From: Rhizobium ecuadorense
GTDB taxonomy: Bacteria > Pseudomonadota > Alphaproteobacteria > Rhizobiales > Rhizobiaceae
Assembly: GCF_001187535.1 (NCBI RefSeq)
Contig: NZ_LFIO01000074.1
Location: 1-64,000, forward strand
Length of the DNA: 64,000 bases
Direction: 5' to 3'
How positions within the stretch are numbered: position 1 is the stretch's first letter; every line of letters starts with the position of its first letter. Below are positions 34,744 to 44,519 of this stretch, piece by piece. The translations under genes and the position numbers were made by a program. Under the pieces are notes generated by a model, which saw only the letters and a program-made list of their open reading frames with translations, was not told the origin of the DNA and did no database searches.

Positions 34744-35931
34744 TTAGTCGTTCGCCGTGACCTTGACGCCAAGGACCGACGGAATGGTGTTCGGCGCACC
34801 CATGGCCGCGCCGATGATCATCGGAAATGGAACGGGCTTTTCCGGTGCTGCGCTGATCGTCAGGTTTTTCGGCCCGTCGAGATAGGTGTTGACGGCAGCT
34901 GACACCTGGTTCTGCAGCTCCGGCAGGTTGAGCTGCGCCATCATCATCGGCACAAGACCTTTCAGCGACTGCGTCAGCTCATCGCCGGTGACGCCCTGCT
35001 GCGCGCCGGCATAGTCGAGCGCCTTCTTTGTGATCGAGGCATCGTCGAAGCGGATCGAGGCGCTGTTGAACGTCAGCTGCTGCATCAGCCCCAGCATCGC
35101 CAGGCCGACGGCCTGGTTGGCCTCTTCCTTGTTCGGATTGGCCTCGGCGGTCTTTACCGCCTCCTGCAGCGACTTGACGAAGCCGAGCGTATAGCCGGAG
35201 AAGTCGATGGCGACATTCAGCCGGCCGATATTCTTGAAGTCGAACGCGTATTCGTCGACCGCAATCTTGCCGCTTTCGACTTCCCAGCTGCCCTTCATCG
35301 TCACCGTGCCGTCGAGCGCGGTCAGCCCGAGTTTCTCGATGGCTTCCTTCGCGCTCGCATCTTCGACCTGCGACAGGTCGGCTTTCAGGCCGGCGACATT
35401 GGCGTCATAGGTAAAGCCGCCATCCTGGCGCTCGAGGTTGGACTCGATGCCCTCGATGGCAAACACGTCCTTGCCCTTGATGTTGACAGCAATCGCCCCG
35501 GTGCTGACGGTTTCATAGAGGAGGATGTCGTTCAGCGTATCGCCCGCGGCATTGGCGGGAATCGTCAGGCCGGCGATCTCGATATCCTTGGCGGAAAATC
35601 GTCCTTCCTCCTGGCTCATGTCGATATCAGGGAAAGAGACTGTTTTGGCGTGGTAGCCGCCGCCTTCCGTTTCCTCGACACCCTCGAAGGTAAGCTCGCC
35701 GATCTTCAAGGTATCGCCGGGCAGGCTTGTAGAGCCCACCTGGACGCCCGTCGCCGTTACCGTATCGCCATCGACCTCAGCCTTTTCGAAGGTGATGACC
35801 GTGCCGCCGGCACTGGTGGCGGCATTGAGCTTTTTCATCATGTCGGCGCCGTCAAGCGCGAAGGAGGGGCCAGCGAGCGCCAGGAAGGCGGTGCTTGCCA
35901 TCATCAGGCGGAGATTGCGCATAGGCTTCAT
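34744..35931 (-). CDS. Exported hypothetical protein
   Basis: 395 residues with a clear signal peptide (cut after GPSFA, about residue 21). The mature part is acidic, rich in beta-like segments and repeated notions of value/ID motifs such as GDTLKIGELTFEG and KDIEIAGLTIP, resembling a periplasmic lipid- or AsmA-like beta structure, but no family is certain. ATG 35931 has AAGGA eight bases upstream; the frame is open to 36030. No operon partner. Confidence 0.7.
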   Translation of the reverse strand: MKPMRNLRLMMASTAFLALAGPSFALDGADMMKKLNAATSAGGTVITFEKAEVDGDTVTATGVQVGSTSLPGDTLKIGELTFEGVEETEGGGYHAKTVSFPDIDMSQEEGRFSAKDIEIAGLTIPANAAGDTLNDILLYETVSTGAIAVNIKGKDVFAIEGIESNLERQDGGFTYDANVAGLKADLSQVEDASAKEAIEKLGLTALDGTVTMKGSWEVESGKIAVDEYAFDFKNIGRLNVAIDFSGYTLGFVKSLQEAVKTAEANPNKEEANQAVGLAMLGLMQQLTFNSASIRFDDASITKKALDYAGAQQGVTGDELTQSLKGLVPMMMAQLNLPELQNQVSAAVNTYLDGPKNLTISAAPEKPVPFPMIIGAAMGAPNTIPSVLGVKVTAND

Positions 35932-36427
35932 GGAAATATCCTTGTGGAGTAAGTGGATGGGGTTGCGAAATTCCGGACCTGTCCCTCCGGCTCTCTTGCC
36001 TGAGAGCGGGCTGGGATGTCGCGGTTTCATCTGGTCGGCTAATTCGGGGGTGAGGAGGTCAGGCTCTGCCGGAACCGTTGCACCGAGGAGATATAGCTGA
36101 CCTGCCGTCGCGGATGGACGGCGGCATTTTCTCTAGCACAGGTAGTTTTGCGGCTCATTATCAGACGTAGAGTGTATTCCCTCGATTCTTGCAACCCTCA
36201 AATTCCGCTGGCCGGTGGGAAATCATTCGCCCAAATTTCATGTGTTTTTCAATGACCTATGAGGTGTCCGGCCTTTATTCGCTTCTGAACTAATATATTT
36301 GTATTTTAGTGTGGACGGCGGCTGACCGATTGGGCTAAGTCCGTGGCGGCAGAGTCTGGTCAGCGCGCTCGCCGTATCGAACGATCGATATGGGCTGGCC
36401 TGCATTCGTCCAATCAGGAGAAGCGTG
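35932..36427. other. Intergenic region, AT-rich in places
   Basis: 496 bases between the exported protein gene and the EamA transporter gene. No gene is supported. It contains a hairpin GCTCTC-N6-GAGAGC (35990-36007) in the 5' region of the exported protein gene, an AT-rich stretch from about 36120, and an ACT/AGT-flanked site at 36289-36310. Confidence 0.6.
36289..36310. promoter_or_regulatory. Degenerate GntR-like operator
   Basis: ACT-N16-AGT. The first 11 bases ACTAATATATT resemble the ACT-N8-AGT operators at 37342, 42714 and 48289. It lies about 120 bases before the EamA transporter gene. Much weaker than the other three. Confidence 0.25.
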
Positions 36428-37303
36428 ATGCAGCCCGGTCGCACAGGCCTCGCCGTCTGCATGATGGTGGCCGCCGCCTTTTTGAACAGTCTCGACGCGA
36501 TCATCGTGCGCATGCTGGCCGGCGACGTGCACCCCTTGATGATCGGCTTTTTCCGGTCGTTTTTCGGACTTCTTGCCGTCTCGCCGTGGATCGTGGCGCG
36601 GGTTGGTCTGAAAGACTCTCCCTACCGGGTTCTGCATGTCGTGCGTGCGGGTCTGAAACTTGCCTCACTGGTTGCGTTGTTCATCGCCTTTGCGCACGCT
36701 CCGCTGGCCGATGCCACGGCGATCAATTTCACCATGCCGATGTTTCTCGTTCTCGGTGCGTGGCTTGTGCTCAAGGAACGTGTCGGCATCTCCAGCGTCG
36801 CCGGCATCGCCGCGGGTTTTGTCGGCGTCATGATCATCATTCGCCCAGGCGCGACCGGTTTCGATCAATGGCTGCTTTTTGCACTGGCAGGAGCGGTCTT
36901 GACGGCGGCCAGCCAGTTGATGCTGCGGCGGATGGCATTGAGGGACAGCGCGGACCGGCTGGTTGCATGGAATCTGATCACGACGGTGCCGCTTGGCCTG
37001 ATCGTCATGCTGCCGGTCTGGTCGATGCCGAGCTGGAGCCAACTCGGGCTGCTCGCCATGCAGGGGGCACTCGGCGCCTTCAACATGACGCTGATCACGC
37101 GCGCCTTCGGCATGGCGGCCGCAAGCGTCCTGGCGCCGCTCGACTTTCTCCGGCTGCCGGTCGTGGCGCTGATGGCCTTCCTGTTTTTCTCGGAAATTCC
37201 GGCTGCCCAGACCTGGATCGGTGCAGCGGTCATCATTGGCGCGACCATCATCGGCACCGGTGGCATGGCGTGGCGACGGAGGCCGCCGGTTGACAAGGCC
37301 TGA
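36428..37303 (+). CDS. EamA/DMT-family transporter
   Basis: A 291-residue inner-membrane protein with about ten membrane segments arranged as two EamA repeats (about 8-140 and 150-285). ATG 36428 has AGGAG seven bases upstream. DMT proteins export amino acids, nucleobases or other small metabolites; the substrate is unknown. It stands upstream of the sugar-acid cluster in the same direction, with its own promoter region. Confidence 0.88.
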   Translation: MQPGRTGLAVCMMVAAAFLNSLDAIIVRMLAGDVHPLMIGFFRSFFGLLAVSPWIVARVGLKDSPYRVLHVVRAGLKLASLVALFIAFAHAPLADATAINFTMPMFLVLGAWLVLKERVGISSVAGIAAGFVGVMIIIRPGATGFDQWLLFALAGAVLTAASQLMLRRMALRDSADRLVAWNLITTVPLGLIVMLPVWSMPSWSQLGLLAMQGALGAFNMTLITRAFGMAAASVLAPLDFLRLPVVALMAFLFFSEIPAAQTWIGAAVIIGATIIGTGGMAWRRRPPVDKA

Positions 37304-37337
37304 TCATTCTAAGAAAAGGGGTTCACAAAAATTCTAG

Positions 37338-37355
37338 ATGCACTAATATTTCAGT
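37338..37355. promoter_or_regulatory. Candidate GntR operator, transporter operon
   Basis: ATGCACTAATATTTCAGT (core ACT-N8-AGT, 37342-37355). It matches the reverse complement of 48289-48306 at 15 of 18 positions and shares the core with 42714-42727. It lies 95 bases before the permease ATG. Confidence 0.6.
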
Positions 37356-37449
37356 TGACGCCTGTCGCCGGAGGGGCATGACGGGCGGGCTTCGGCACGA
37401 GCGAAGATCAGGCTGACGATCCGAATAGGTTTCACTCGGGAGGAGTGGC

Positions 37450-38364
37450 ATGAAAAGTTTCATCGGCAAACGCGCGATCGCCAGCGGCGTATCGCTCGTG
37501 GCGCTTATCGTCATCGTGTTCTTCCTGTCCCGGCTGACAGGCGACCCGACCGACCTCTATCTGCCGATCGATGCGACCACGGAAATGCGCCAGCAATTCC
37601 GTGAGATGAACGGGTTCAATGACCCGCTGATCATCCAGTTCGGCCGTTATGTTGCCGATCTCGCTCAGGGCAACTTCGGTCAATCCCTGCGGCAGGCCCG
37701 CCCTGCCATGGATGTCGTGCTGGAGGCCTTCGTCTGGACCTTCTGGCTGGCTGTCATCACCATGACGCTCGTCACGGTGGCTGCGATCGTCATCGGTTCG
37801 CTGGCGGCGTTTCGCGTCGGCGGCGTCTTCGATCGTCTCGCCACCTTCTTCTCGCTGATCGGCGCTGCGGCCCCGGATTTCTGGCTTGCGATCGTGGCCA
37901 TCGTCATTTTCGCCGTCAAACTGCATGTCCTGCCGACATCGGGAACGGGAACCTTCTGGCATTGGGTCCTGCCGGTCAGCGTGCTGTTCATCCGGCCCTT
38001 CGGCCTGATCCTGCAGGTTGTGCGGGGCTCGATGATCAGCGTCCTATCTTCCGCCTACGTCAAGACGGCCCGCGCCAAGGGTGTCCGTTCGAACTCGATC
38101 ATCTTCGTTCACGGGCTGCGCAATGCCATGCTGCCGGTGATCACCGTCATCGGCGACCAGGCGGCAGCCATCTTGAACGGTGCCGTGGTCGTCGAAACGG
38201 TGTTCGGTTTTCCGGGAATCGGCAAGCTGATGATCGATTCCATCCTGCTTCGCGATTTCGCCGTCGTGCTGGCCGTCATCATGGTCTCGGCATTGGCGAT
38301 TTTCATCATGAACCTGTTGATCGACATCGCCTATGCGCTGCTCGATCCGCGTATCCGGTATTGA
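37450..38364 (+). CDS. Dipeptide-type ABC permease (DppB-like)
   Basis: A 304-residue inner-membrane protein with about six segments and the conserved cytoplasmic loop YVKTARAKGVRSNSIIFVHGLRNA that contacts the ATPase. The family imports peptides, nickel, or oligosaccharides and sugar acids in rhizobia. GGGAGG lies upstream. First gene of permease-permease-ATPase-dehydrogenase; the binding protein is about 10 kb downstream under a matching operator. Confidence 0.92.
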   Translation: MKSFIGKRAIASGVSLVALIVIVFFLSRLTGDPTDLYLPIDATTEMRQQFREMNGFNDPLIIQFGRYVADLAQGNFGQSLRQARPAMDVVLEAFVWTFWLAVITMTLVTVAAIVIGSLAAFRVGGVFDRLATFFSLIGAAAPDFWLAIVAIVIFAVKLHVLPTSGTGTFWHWVLPVSVLFIRPFGLILQVVRGSMISVLSSAYVKTARAKGVRSNSIIFVHGLRNAMLPVITVIGDQAAAILNGAVVVETVFGFPGIGKLMIDSILLRDFAVVLAVIMVSALAIFIMNLLIDIAYALLDPRIRY

Positions 38365-38367
38365 GCG

Positions 38368-39309
38368 ATGGCGATGACCGACACCCAAATCCTCATCGAG
38401 AAAAAGCCGAGCGGCCCGATCGGGCGCTGGCTGACCATGCTGTGGGCGGACAAGCTGGCCTTCTTCGCCGCTCTGTTCCTTCTGATCGTTCTTCTCTGTG
38501 CGCTGCTTGGCCCGTTTCTGCTGGAGGGCATCGCCACCAAGCAGAACCTGCGGGGTCGAAACGCGCCGCCCTTCGATCTCACCCGCGGATGGCTTTACGT
38601 CCTTGGCGCCGATGCGCTGGGCAGGCCGCTTCTGGCCCGCGTCGTCGTGGCGGCGCAAAACACCATCCTGGTTGCGGCGGCGGCGGTGCTTGCCTCCTCC
38701 GTCGTCGGCACGGCGCTCGGACTGGTGGCGGGTTACAGCCGCTCGTCCGCGGCTCAATGGATCATGCGCCTCGGCGACGTCATCATGTCCTTTCCGTCGC
38801 TGCTTCTGGCGGTGATCGTGCTCTATATGCTCGAACCCTCGGTCACCAATATCGTCCTCGTCCTGGCAATCACCCGTATTCCGATCTATCTGCGCACCGC
38901 CCGCGCCGAAGTGCTTGAGGTGCGCGAGCGGATGTTCGTGCAGGCGGCGAAGGTGATGGGGGCATCGAACCGGCGCATCGTCTTTAATCACATCCTGCCG
39001 GTGATCTTTCCGACGCTGGTGACCATCGCGACGCTCGATTTCGCCTTCGTCATGCTGGCGGAATCCTCGCTGTCGTTCCTGGGGATCGGCATTCAGGCGC
39101 CTGAGATCACCTGGGGTCTCATGGTTGCCCAAGGACGGCCCTATCTCACCAATGCCTGGTGGCTGTCCTTCTGGCCCGGCCTTGCCATCATCCTGACGAC
39201 GCTGTCGCTGAACCTCCTGTCGAATTGGCTGCGCATCGCGCTCGATCCGACGCAACGCTGGCGCCTTGAAATGAGAGGCAGGGAAATGAGGGGCGGGAAA
39301 AATGGCTGA
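38368..39309 (+). CDS. Dipeptide-type ABC permease (DppC-like)
   Basis: 313 residues, with a cytoplasmic N terminus, a family loop (FVQAAKVMGASNRRIVFNHILP) and about six membrane segments. It starts three bases after the DppB-like gene and overlaps the ATPase gene by eight bases. Forms the heteromeric channel with the previous protein. Confidence 0.92.
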   Translation: MAMTDTQILIEKKPSGPIGRWLTMLWADKLAFFAALFLLIVLLCALLGPFLLEGIATKQNLRGRNAPPFDLTRGWLYVLGADALGRPLLARVVVAAQNTILVAAAAVLASSVVGTALGLVAGYSRSSAAQWIMRLGDVIMSFPSLLLAVIVLYMLEPSVTNIVLVLAITRIPIYLRTARAEVLEVRERMFVQAAKVMGASNRRIVFNHILPVIFPTLVTIATLDFAFVMLAESSLSFLGIGIQAPEITWGLMVAQGRPYLTNAWWLSFWPGLAIILTTLSLNLLSNWLRIALDPTQRWRLEMRGREMRGGKNG

Positions 39310-40936
39310 ACATCTTCTCGACGTGCGTAACCTCTCGGTCGAGTTCCACACGCTCACCGGCACCGTCAAGGCAGTACAGGACGTAAGCTGGCATCTCGAC
39401 CGCGGCGAGACGCTGGCAATTCTCGGAGAAAGCGGTTCGGGTAAATCGGTCTCCGCCTCGGCCGTCATGAACCTGATCGATATGCCGCCCGGCAGGATCA
39501 CCAGCGGCACCATTCTCCTGAATGGGTGCGACATGCTGACAATGACGCCCGAGCAGCGGCGTTCGATCAACGGCGCGAGGATCGCCATGATCTTTCAGGA
39601 CCCGCTGGCCCATCTCAACCCGGTCTATCCGGTCGGCTGGCAAATCACCGAAATGATGACCACGCACGGTGAACCCGCTGAGCGCGCCGGCGCCAGGGCG
39701 CTCGAATTGATCGGACGCGTCGGCATCACCGATCCGCAGGCGGCGATGCGCAAATATCCGTTCCAGTTCTCCGGCGGACAGCGGCAACGCCTGATGATCG
39801 CCATGGCGATCGCCTGCAAGCCGGACATCCTGATTGCCGATGAACCCACCACCGCGCTTGACGTTACGGTGCAGGCTCAGGTGCTCGAACTTCTGCAGGA
39901 GTTGCAGCAGGAAACCGGAATGGGCCTGTTGCTGATCACGCATGATCTCGGCGTCGTTGCCGAGATCGCCGACCGGGTCGTGGTGATGAATTCCGGCTGC
40001 GTCGTCGAAACCGGCAATGCTGCCGAAGTCTATCGCAATCCGCAGAACGCCTATACGAAGAAGCTGATTGCCGCCGCACCGGGGAAGGGCGCAATGGCGC
40101 AGGAGCGTGACCGGCAGGGCGAGCCGCTGCTGCGCGCCATCGGCTTGAAGAAGAGTTTTGGTGCCTTCCAGGCCCTGAAAGGTGTCGACCTCGTCATCAT
40201 GCCCGGCGAAACCGTCGCGGTCGTCGGCGAGAGCGGTTCCGGCAAGTCGACCCTTGCCCGGGCGATCGTTCGCCTCGACGATCCGCAGGAGGGCCAGGTC
40301 CTTTACCGCGGCAATGATCTGCTTGCGATGACCTCGAGAGAAATATTCGGGCTGCGTCGTGATTTGCAGATGGTCTTTCAGGACCCGACACAGTCGCTCA
40401 ACCCGCGAATGACCGTGTTCAGGCTGATTTCTGAGGCCTGGGTCATTCACCCCGAGATCCTGCCGAAAGCAAGGTGGAAGGAGAGGGTGGCCGAATTGCT
40501 GATCAAGGTCGGTCTGAAGCCGGATATGGCGGACCGCTATCCGCATCAATTCTCCGGCGGTCAGCGCCAGCGCATCGCCATTGCCCGCGCGCTGGCGATG
40601 GAGCCGAAACTGATCATCTGCGACGAGGCGGTTTCGGCGCTCGACGTGTCGATCCAGGCGCAGGTGATTGCCTTGCTCGAAGGCCTGCGTCGCGAATTCG
40701 GCCTGTCCTATCTTTTCATTGCGCACGACTTGCCGGTGGTTCGCGATTTCGCCGACCGCGTCATCGTCATGAAGGCCGGCGAAATTGTCGAGGAGGGGCC
40801 CGTGGCCAGGATCTTCAATGCGCCCGCCCACCCCTATACCCAGGCGCTGCTTGCCGCCGGCCTCGATCCCGATCCCGAAATCCAGGCCGCCCGGCGCGCC
40901 GCACGCCTCACACAGGAAGGACTCGTTCCCGCATGA
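39302..40936 (+). CDS. Dipeptide-type ABC ATPase, two domains fused
   Basis: 544 residues, DppD and DppF in one chain. Domain 1: Walker A GESGSGKSV, signature FSGGQRQR, Walker B LIADEPTTALD. Domain 2 from about 275: Walker A GESGSGKST, signature FSGGQRQR, Walker B IICDEAVSALD. Both sites look complete. The stop overlaps the ATG of the 2-hydroxyacid dehydrogenase (ATGA), coupling uptake to metabolism. Confidence 0.94.
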   Translation: MAEHLLDVRNLSVEFHTLTGTVKAVQDVSWHLDRGETLAILGESGSGKSVSASAVMNLIDMPPGRITSGTILLNGCDMLTMTPEQRRSINGARIAMIFQDPLAHLNPVYPVGWQITEMMTTHGEPAERAGARALELIGRVGITDPQAAMRKYPFQFSGGQRQRLMIAMAIACKPDILIADEPTTALDVTVQAQVLELLQELQQETGMGLLLITHDLGVVAEIADRVVVMNSGCVVETGNAAEVYRNPQNAYTKKLIAAAPGKGAMAQERDRQGEPLLRAIGLKKSFGAFQALKGVDLVIMPGETVAVVGESGSGKSTLARAIVRLDDPQEGQVLYRGNDLLAMTSREIFGLRRDLQMVFQDPTQSLNPRMTVFRLISEAWVIHPEILPKARWKERVAELLIKVGLKPDMADRYPHQFSGGQRQRIAIARALAMEPKLIICDEAVSALDVSIQAQVIALLEGLRREFGLSYLFIAHDLPVVRDFADRVIVMKAGEIVEEGPVARIFNAPAHPYTQALLAAGLDPDPEIQAARRAARLTQEGLVPA

Positions 40937-41880
40937 AGCCCGATGTCATCGTCGCCTACCCGCTCCGGCCCCGTCAGATGGCAGGGCTGGAGGAGATCTA
41001 TACGCTGCACCGGCTGGACCTTGCAGAAGGCCGGGAACGCGATGCTCTTCTGGCCAAATCCGGCCCGATCTGCACGGCTCTGGTCTGCAACGGCCATGTG
41101 ACGATCGACGAGGCGCTGCTTGCGAAGTTGCCGGCGCTGAAGCTTGCCGCCTGTTCCTCGGCCGGCTACGACCAGATGGATGTCGAGGCGATGACGCGGC
41201 GCGGCATCAAGCTCACCAACACATCCGAGGTCCTGTGCGACGACGTTGCCGACACGGCGCTGCTTCTGATGCTGGCGGCCCGCCGGCGCCTGCCGGAAGG
41301 CGACCGCTATGTGCGCTCCGGCGAATGGGGGCGCAACGGCATGATGCCGCTGACAACGTCGACGTCGGGCAAGAAGGCCGGGATTGTCGGCCTCGGCCGC
41401 ATCGGTATGGCGATTGCCAGGCGATGCGAGGCTGTCGGGCTGACGGTCGGCTATTCCGGACGGACGAAAAAAGCCGGCAACGATTTTGCCTATTTCGACG
41501 AGCCGGTGAAACTGGCGGACTGGGCAGATATCCTGATCGTGGCGACGCCGGGCGGGGCCTCGACCGAAGGTTTGATTTCGGCTGAGGTGCTGAACGCGCT
41601 CGGCCCGGCGGGCAGCTTCATCAACATTGCCCGCGGCACCGTGGTCGATGAGCCGGCGCTGATCCGGGCCCTGCAGGAGAGGCGGATCGCGTCGGCCGGC
41701 ATCGATGTCTACCTCAACGAACCCCATCCCGATCCGCGCTTTGCAGCGCTCGATAATGTCGTGCTCTATCCCCATCACGCCAGTGGCACCGAGGAAACGC
41801 GCGACAGGATGGCGCAATTGACGGTCGACAACCTTGCCGCCTTCTTCGCAGGCAGGCCGCTGCTGACGCCGGTCAATTGA
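40933..41880 (+). CDS. D-isomer 2-hydroxyacid dehydrogenase
   Basis: 315 residues, NAD(P)-dependent. Rossmann motif GLGRIGMAIA (about 150), catalytic Arg in NIARGTVVDE, Glu in DVYLNEP and His in PHHASGT. Family members reduce glyoxylate, hydroxypyruvate or 2-oxo sugar acids. Its ATG overlaps the ATPase gene stop, so it is made with the transporter; it probably acts on an imported acid or an intermediate of its breakdown. Confidence 0.9.
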   Translation: MKPDVIVAYPLRPRQMAGLEEIYTLHRLDLAEGRERDALLAKSGPICTALVCNGHVTIDEALLAKLPALKLAACSSAGYDQMDVEAMTRRGIKLTNTSEVLCDDVADTALLLMLAARRRLPEGDRYVRSGEWGRNGMMPLTTSTSGKKAGIVGLGRIGMAIARRCEAVGLTVGYSGRTKKAGNDFAYFDEPVKLADWADILIVATPGGASTEGLISAEVLNALGPAGSFINIARGTVVDEPALIRALQERRIASAGIDVYLNEPHPDPRFAALDNVVLYPHHASGTEETRDRMAQLTVDNLAAFFAGRPLLTPVN

Positions 41881-41909
41881 CCCCGGTGGAAATCCGCGGC
41901 GCGGCAGGC

Positions 41910-42629
41910 TCAGACGAAGTAGTCCGGGAACTCCTTCCTGAGCTCTTCCACTTTCGCGACGGTGCGGCTGAGATGCTCGCGGATCGCATCGACCGCACCC
42001 TGTTCGTCGCGGGCGGCAATCGCGTCGATGATGGCGTGGTGGCCGTCGAGGATGCTCATGATCTTGCCCTTTTCGGGCAGGTGCAGACGGCGAAGGCGCT
42101 CGAGATGGCCGGACCGCTCGCGAACCAGTTGATGCAGGCTGCTGCGCTTGGCGCCTGCGAACAAGGTCTGGTGAAAGAGTTCGTCGAGTTCCTGGAAGAT
42201 GGCGATCTGGTCGACGTCGTCGGCGACGGCCGACTGCATTTTGATGATCGAGCGGGCGCGCGTGATGACGCTTGGATCCGGATCCGGATCGGTCGCGAGG
42301 CGGCGGCAGACTTCCGATTCCAGCGCGACGCGAAGGAAATGCGCCTCGTATATCTGCAGGACGTCTATCCTGGTCACCACGGTGCGGGACTGCGGGTAAA
42401 TGCGCACCAGGCCTTCCTGTTTGAGGAGCTGCAACGCGTCACGAATGGGGGTCTGGCTGACTTCATAGGTCTCGGTAAGCTCGGTGCGCGACAGCGTGGT
42501 GTCCGGCGGCAGCTGAATGGTGATGATGCGCTTTCTCAGATCATCATAGACGCGCTGGACGGTGCTGCCGGCCGCGGGTGGAAAACCGGGTGCAGTCAGG
42601 CCGAATGTGGAGGCGAACTGGGAATTCAT
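41910..42629 (-). CDS. GntR-family regulator, FadR/FCD subfamily
   Basis: 239 residues: winged helix-turn-helix (about 22-85, TLSRTELTETYEVSQTPIRDALQLL) and an FCD ligand domain (about 95-225) with metal-type residues (ELDELFHQTL, HHAIIDAI). ATG 42629 has AAGGA nine bases upstream. It diverges from the dehydratase operon and sits between the two halves of the sugar-acid cluster. Likely a repressor released by a sugar acid, acting at the ACT-N8-AGT sites. Confidence 0.9.
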   Translation of the reverse strand: MNSQFASTFGLTAPGFPPAAGSTVQRVYDDLRKRIITIQLPPDTTLSRTELTETYEVSQTPIRDALQLLKQEGLVRIYPQSRTVVTRIDVLQIYEAHFLRVALESEVCRRLATDPDPDPSVITRARSIIKMQSAVADDVDQIAIFQELDELFHQTLFAGAKRSSLHQLVRERSGHLERLRRLHLPEKGKIMSILDGHHAIIDAIAARDEQGAVDAIREHLSRTVAKVEELRKEFPDYFV

Positions 42630-42670
42630 GTGAGGCAATCCTTTTCACTCCATTCATAGCTTTGCACGCC

Positions 42671-42688
42671 CTAATGCACAAGAATGCA
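42671..42688. promoter_or_regulatory. CTAATGC motif near gntR start
   Basis: CTAATGCACAAGAATGCA lies 42 bases upstream of the GntR gene ATG. A close relative, CTAATGCGCAAATGCA, is found as the reverse complement of 48302-48317 in the binding-protein promoter. Possibly a second contact for the same regulator. Confidence 0.3.
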
Positions 42689-42713
42689 AAGTTGCCGTTG
42701 ATATATATGGGAA

Positions 42714-42727
42714 ACTAAAATATCAGT
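42714..42727. promoter_or_regulatory. Candidate GntR operator, dehydratase operon
   Basis: ACTAAAATATCAGT, core ACT-N8-AGT, lying between the divergent GntR and dehydratase genes, 47 bases before the latter's GTG. Shares the core and AT-rich centre with 37342-37355 and 48289-48302. Confidence 0.6.
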
Positions 42728-42773
42728 TGGAAGAAGGTGTGCGGAGGAGCACGCAAAAAGGTGGGAGAAAGCC

Positions 42774-44510
42774 GTGGCCGCGAGGAAAATTTACGAGGAA
42801 TTGCGGTCGGCCCGATGGATGCTGCCGGATGATCAGCGTTCGTTCGGTCACCGGTCGCGGACCATGCAGATGGGCTATGCGCCGGAGGATTGGCAGGGAA
42901 AGCCGATCATTGCCGTCATCAACACCTGGTCCGACGCCCAGCCGTGCCACATGCATTTCCGCGAACGCGTGGAATGGGTGAAGCGGGGCATTCTTCAGTC
43001 GGGCGGGTTCCCGATGGAATTGCCCGCTCTTTCGCTTTCCGAAAATTTCGTCAAGCCGACGACGATGCTCTACCGCAACATGCTGGCGATGGAGACCGAG
43101 GAGCTGTTGCGCAGCCATCCTGTCGACGGCGCCGTTCTGATGGGCGGCTGCGACAAGACGACACCCGGCCTTGTCATGGGTGCGGTCAGCATGGGCATTC
43201 CCTTTGTTTATCTGCCGGCCGGTCCGATGCTCCGCGGCAATTACGCCGGCAAGACGCTCGGCTCCGGCACCGACGGTTTCAAATATTGGGATGAGCGGCG
43301 TGCCGGCACGATCACCAAAGAGGAGTGGCAGGGCATCGAAGGCGGCATTGCCCGCAGCTACGGCCATTGCATGACCATGGGCACAGCGTCGACGATGACG
43401 GCGATCGCCGAGGCTATGGGATTGACGCTGCCGGGCGCTTCCTCGATTCCGGCGGCCGACGCCAACCACCAGCGCATGTCGGCAGCCTGCGGCCGCCGCA
43501 TCGTCGATATGGTGTGGGAGGATCTGACGCCGGACAAGATCATCACGCCGGCCTCCGTCGACAATGCAGTCACGGTCGCCATGGCGACCGGCTGCTCCAC
43601 CAATGCGATCATCCATCTGATCGCCATGGCGCGGCGCGCCGGCGTGCCGCTGGAGCTCGATGACCTCGATCGCATCGGCCGCACCACGCCGGTTCTTGCC
43701 AACATCCGGCCGTCCGGTTCGACCTACCTGATGGAGGATTTCTTTTATGCGGGCGGCTTGCGGGCGCTGATGAAGCAGCTCGGCGACAAGCTGGATCCAA
43801 CCGCGATAACCGTCACGGGCAAGCCCTTGGTGGACGGCCTCGACCAGGTGAAAATCTACAATGACGACGTTATCCGGCCATTGTCGAACCCGGTCTATCA
43901 CGAAGGTTCGCTGGCAGTACTCAAGGGCAATCTGTGTCCCGACGGCGCGGTCATCAAGCCGGCGGCCTGCGACCCGAAGTTCCATCGCCATCGCGGTCCA
44001 GCGCTGGTCGCCGACAGCTATGCGGAGATGAAGAAGATCATCGACGATCCCGATTATCCGCTGACGCCTGATACGGTGCTGGTGCTGCGCAATGCCGGCC
44101 CGCAGGGCGGGCCCGGCATGCCGGAATGGGGCATGATCCCGATGCCGAAGGCGTTATTGAAGCTTGGCCTGCGCGACATGGTGCGCATTTCGGATGCCCG
44201 CATGTCCGGAACGAGCTTCGGCGCCTGCGTGCTGCACGCCGCGCCGGAATCCTACATCGGCGGGCCGCTGGCATTGTTGCGAACCGGTGACATGGTCGAG
44301 CTCGACATTCCGGCACGCAGCCTCAATATGCTGGTTTCCGAAGAGCAGATCGCAGCGCGGCGTGCCGCCTGGGTGGCGCCGATAAGGCATTACGAGCGCG
44401 GTTACGGCTTCATGTTCTCCAAGCATATCGAGCAGGCCGACAAAGGCTGCGACTTCGACTTCCTGACGACGGAATTCGGTGGCAAGACTGCTGAACCGGC
44501 TATCAACTGA
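42774..44510 (+). CDS. IlvD/Edd-family sugar-acid dehydratase
   Basis: 578 residues of the IlvD/Edd family, sugar-acid (L-arabinonate/D-xylonate) type. Three cysteines expected to hold a [2Fe-2S] cluster are C58 in SDAQPCHMH, C126 in GGCDKTTPG and C199 in YGHCMTMGTASTM; K128 is next to the metal site and SGTSFG near 482 supplies the catalytic Ser. Closely resembles the rhizobial L-arabinonate dehydratases. Removes water from an aldonate to give a 2-oxo-3-deoxy acid. GTG start with GGGAG upstream. First gene of the enzyme operon. Confidence 0.9.
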   Translation: MAARKIYEELRSARWMLPDDQRSFGHRSRTMQMGYAPEDWQGKPIIAVINTWSDAQPCHMHFRERVEWVKRGILQSGGFPMELPALSLSENFVKPTTMLYRNMLAMETEELLRSHPVDGAVLMGGCDKTTPGLVMGAVSMGIPFVYLPAGPMLRGNYAGKTLGSGTDGFKYWDERRAGTITKEEWQGIEGGIARSYGHCMTMGTASTMTAIAEAMGLTLPGASSIPAADANHQRMSAACGRRIVDMVWEDLTPDKIITPASVDNAVTVAMATGCSTNAIIHLIAMARRAGVPLELDDLDRIGRTTPVLANIRPSGSTYLMEDFFYAGGLRALMKQLGDKLDPTAITVTGKPLVDGLDQVKIYNDDVIRPLSNPVYHEGSLAVLKGNLCPDGAVIKPAACDPKFHRHRGPALVADSYAEMKKIIDDPDYPLTPDTVLVLRNAGPQGGPGMPEWGMIPMPKALLKLGLRDMVRISDARMSGTSFGACVLHAAPESYIGGPLALLRTGDMVELDIPARSLNMLVSEEQIAARRAAWVAPIRHYERGYGFMFSKHIEQADKGCDFDFLTTEFGGKTAEPAIN

Positions 44511-44519
44511 GGCACCACG